Below, one piece after another: positions 63,031 to 64,000 of a stretch of DNA of 64,000 nt (position 1 is its first letter; every line of letters starts with the position of its first letter). A model generated the notes under the pieces. The model searched no databases. It saw only the letters and a program-made list of their open reading frames with translations, and was not told the DNA's origin. Source of the stretch: Caulobacter ginsengisoli (lineage in GTDB: Bacteria > Pseudomonadota > Alphaproteobacteria > Caulobacterales > Caulobacteraceae); the NCBI RefSeq assembly GCF_030814835.1, contig NZ_JAUSVS010000008.1, positions 62,001-126,000 of the forward strand, written 5' to 3'. A program made the position numbers and the translations under genes.

Positions 63031-64000
63031 TCAGCCCGTCGGCGCCCCCAGCGCCGCCACCTGGGTGTCGCTCTTCAGGTCCAGCTTCAACACCGGCCCG
63101 TCGACCGCCCGGCCGCCGACCTCCCAGCCCTTGAAGGTCCAGCCCTTGCTGGGCTTGGCGGTCAGCTCGACGCTGCTGTTCCTGCCGTAGATGCGGTGGA
63201 AGTCGCCGGTCCCGTCCTTGCGCTGGCCCTGGTCGGCGCGGTTCAGGGTGATCTCGACCGAGGGGTCCTGGGCCCGGACGTCCAGCACCACCTGGGTGCT
63301 CTTGGCCGGCAGCCAGTCGACGCCGACGCCCAGCACCAGGTTCTTGATCTGCGGGGTCGGCGCGCCGCTGGGCAGGTCGCTGAAGGTGATATCCAGCGCC
63401 AGGTCCGACCAGGCCGGCGGCAGGGCCAGCTTCTGCTTGATGGTGGCGTCGGTGGATTTGAGCAGTGCGTTGAGGATATCCAGGGCCAAGAGGCTGGGCA
63501 GGCTGGGCGTCACCTTCTTGCCGTCGAAACCGTAGCTCCAGCTCCAGATGCGGTCCGCGTCGCGCCGCACGCCATAGAGATGCTCGTCGACCCGCACGAT
63601 CCCCTCATTGGCGACGGTCAGGGTCAGAATGGCGTTGCCCGAGCCGGGGACGGGATCGGCGAACTCAAGCCTGTCCAGGGTGATCTTCTGGAGGAAGGCC
63701 CGCTGGTGGCGCGGCAGCACCAGGCCGCGACGCACCGGGTCGATGTCGATCCGGCCGGTCCGGTTGAGCTCAGCCAGGGCCTGGGCCTGATTGGGACCGA
63801 TGGAAAGTTCCAGCGGCAGGTTCTCGGACTGGATGACCCCGTCCTTGAGCAGGTCGGCGCGGATGCCGTCCAGGTTGGCCTGGAAGAGCGGGGCCAGCAC
63901 CGTGGCCTCGGCCAGCACCGTCTGGACGTCCTTGTCCTTGTTGGTGTTGAGCAGCTTTTCGATCCGCGCGAACACCTCGGTGATCGCCCAGGTGACGCTC
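63031..64000 (-). CDS. C-terminal part of a large protein with an InlB-B-repeat-like domain (5' end outside window)
   Basis: The frame continues to the right edge with no start codon required (SVTWAITEVFARIEKL at the edge), so only the last 322 residues are present. They are beta-rich and soluble-looking. The end (SSVELTAKPSKGWTFKGWEVGGRA, then LKLDLKSDTQVAALGA) resembles divergent InlB B-repeat domains of surface or periplasmic proteins. No enzyme motif is seen. The upstream part is needed to name the family. Confidence 0.7.
   Translation of the reverse strand, partial: SVTWAITEVFARIEKLLNTNKDKDVQTVLAEATVLAPLFQANLDGIRADLLKDGVIQSENLPLELSIGPNQAQALAELNRTGRIDIDPVRRGLVLPRHQRAFLQKITLDRLEFADPVPGSGNAILTLTVANEGIVRVDEHLYGVRRDADRIWSWSYGFDGKKVTPSLPSLLALDILNALLKSTDATIKQKLALPPAWSDLALDITFSDLPSGAPTPQIKNLVLGVGVDWLPAKSTQVVLDVRAQDPSVEITLNRADQGQRKDGTGDFHRIYGRNSSVELTAKPSKGWTFKGWEVGGRAVDGPVLKLDLKSDTQVAALGAPTG

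Noticed and set aside
56871..64000. A luxI-type synthase near the LuxR-type regulator
   Set aside because: No protein in this part carries LuxI features; the regulator stands alone within the window, although a synthase could lie outside it.

Overview
The window is dense, very GC-rich chromosomal DNA from an alphaproteobacterium, most likely of the Caulobacterales (Caulobacter or Phenylobacterium type). This placement is inferred from gene content and from two motifs seen in the sequence. One is a GTTC-N7-GTTC LexA box at 13282. The other is a GGAAC-N16-CGTT (EcfG-type) general stress promoter at 4902. No rRNA, tRNA, insertion sequence, prophage or CRISPR array was found. GTG and TTG starts are common, and many genes overlap their neighbours by ATGA or TTGA.

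Layout. 1-8.2 kb: a partial membrane protein, a GST-like protein, a FATP-type acyl-CoA synthetase, a two-domain aspartyl protease, a stress-promoter-driven Pro/Ala-rich membrane protein, ETF-ubiquinone oxidoreductase and a uracil-DNA glycosylase-family protein. 8.3-16.4 kb: lytic transglycosylase, small glycosyltransferase, GPH-type MFS transporter, SRPBCC protein, GST, a LexA-box-controlled radical SAM protein, a lipoprotein and two membrane proteins. 16.4-18.3 kb: a hipBA toxin-antitoxin pair beside an AT-rich gap. 18.3-25.9 kb: RNA methyltransferase, two glycine-zipper proteins, TlyA, amidase, an IF-1-like factor next to a cold shock protein, a secreted TPR-like protein and a flavin reductase. 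25.5-28.4 kb: thiC behind a TPP riboswitch, with two small genes translationally coupled behind it. 28.5-31.7 kb: four tandem, 4-nt-overlapping membrane proteins that look like paralogues. 31.7-42.7 kb: zinc peptidase, tandem secreted TPR proteins, a D-cysteine desulfhydrase/racemase pair, an odd DsbA-like protein, an MHS transporter and a TauD-family dioxygenase. 42.7-49.8 kb: a ParA-type ATPase divergent from a six-gene MoxR/DUF58 cluster. 49.8-56.9 kb: a pseudo-receiver, a methyltransferase coupled to an M49-like peptidase, an MFS protein and a complete tsaE-tsaB-tsaC-tsaD operon for tRNA t6A synthesis. 56.9-64 kb: cytochrome P450, a GFA protein, a TonB-dependent receptor, a LuxR-type regulator without LuxI, a DUF2236/MpaB-like protein and the end of a protein with an InlB-B-repeat-like tail.

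The most interesting lead is at the right end. The LuxR-type regulator is translationally coupled to the DUF2236/MpaB-like gene. A 20-bp near-palindrome of lux-box form lies just upstream of that operon. A second 20-mer matching it at 14 of 20 positions, with the same CT-N12-AG frame and CTAG centre, lies upstream of the TonB receptor. Together they suggest a small regulon in which a signal-sensing LuxR protein controls an outer-membrane uptake receptor and an oxygenase. Other leads are the SOS-controlled radical SAM gene, the four tandem membrane paralogues, the hipBA island, and three proteins that keep a fold but lack key residues (DsbA-like, receiver-like, UDG-like).
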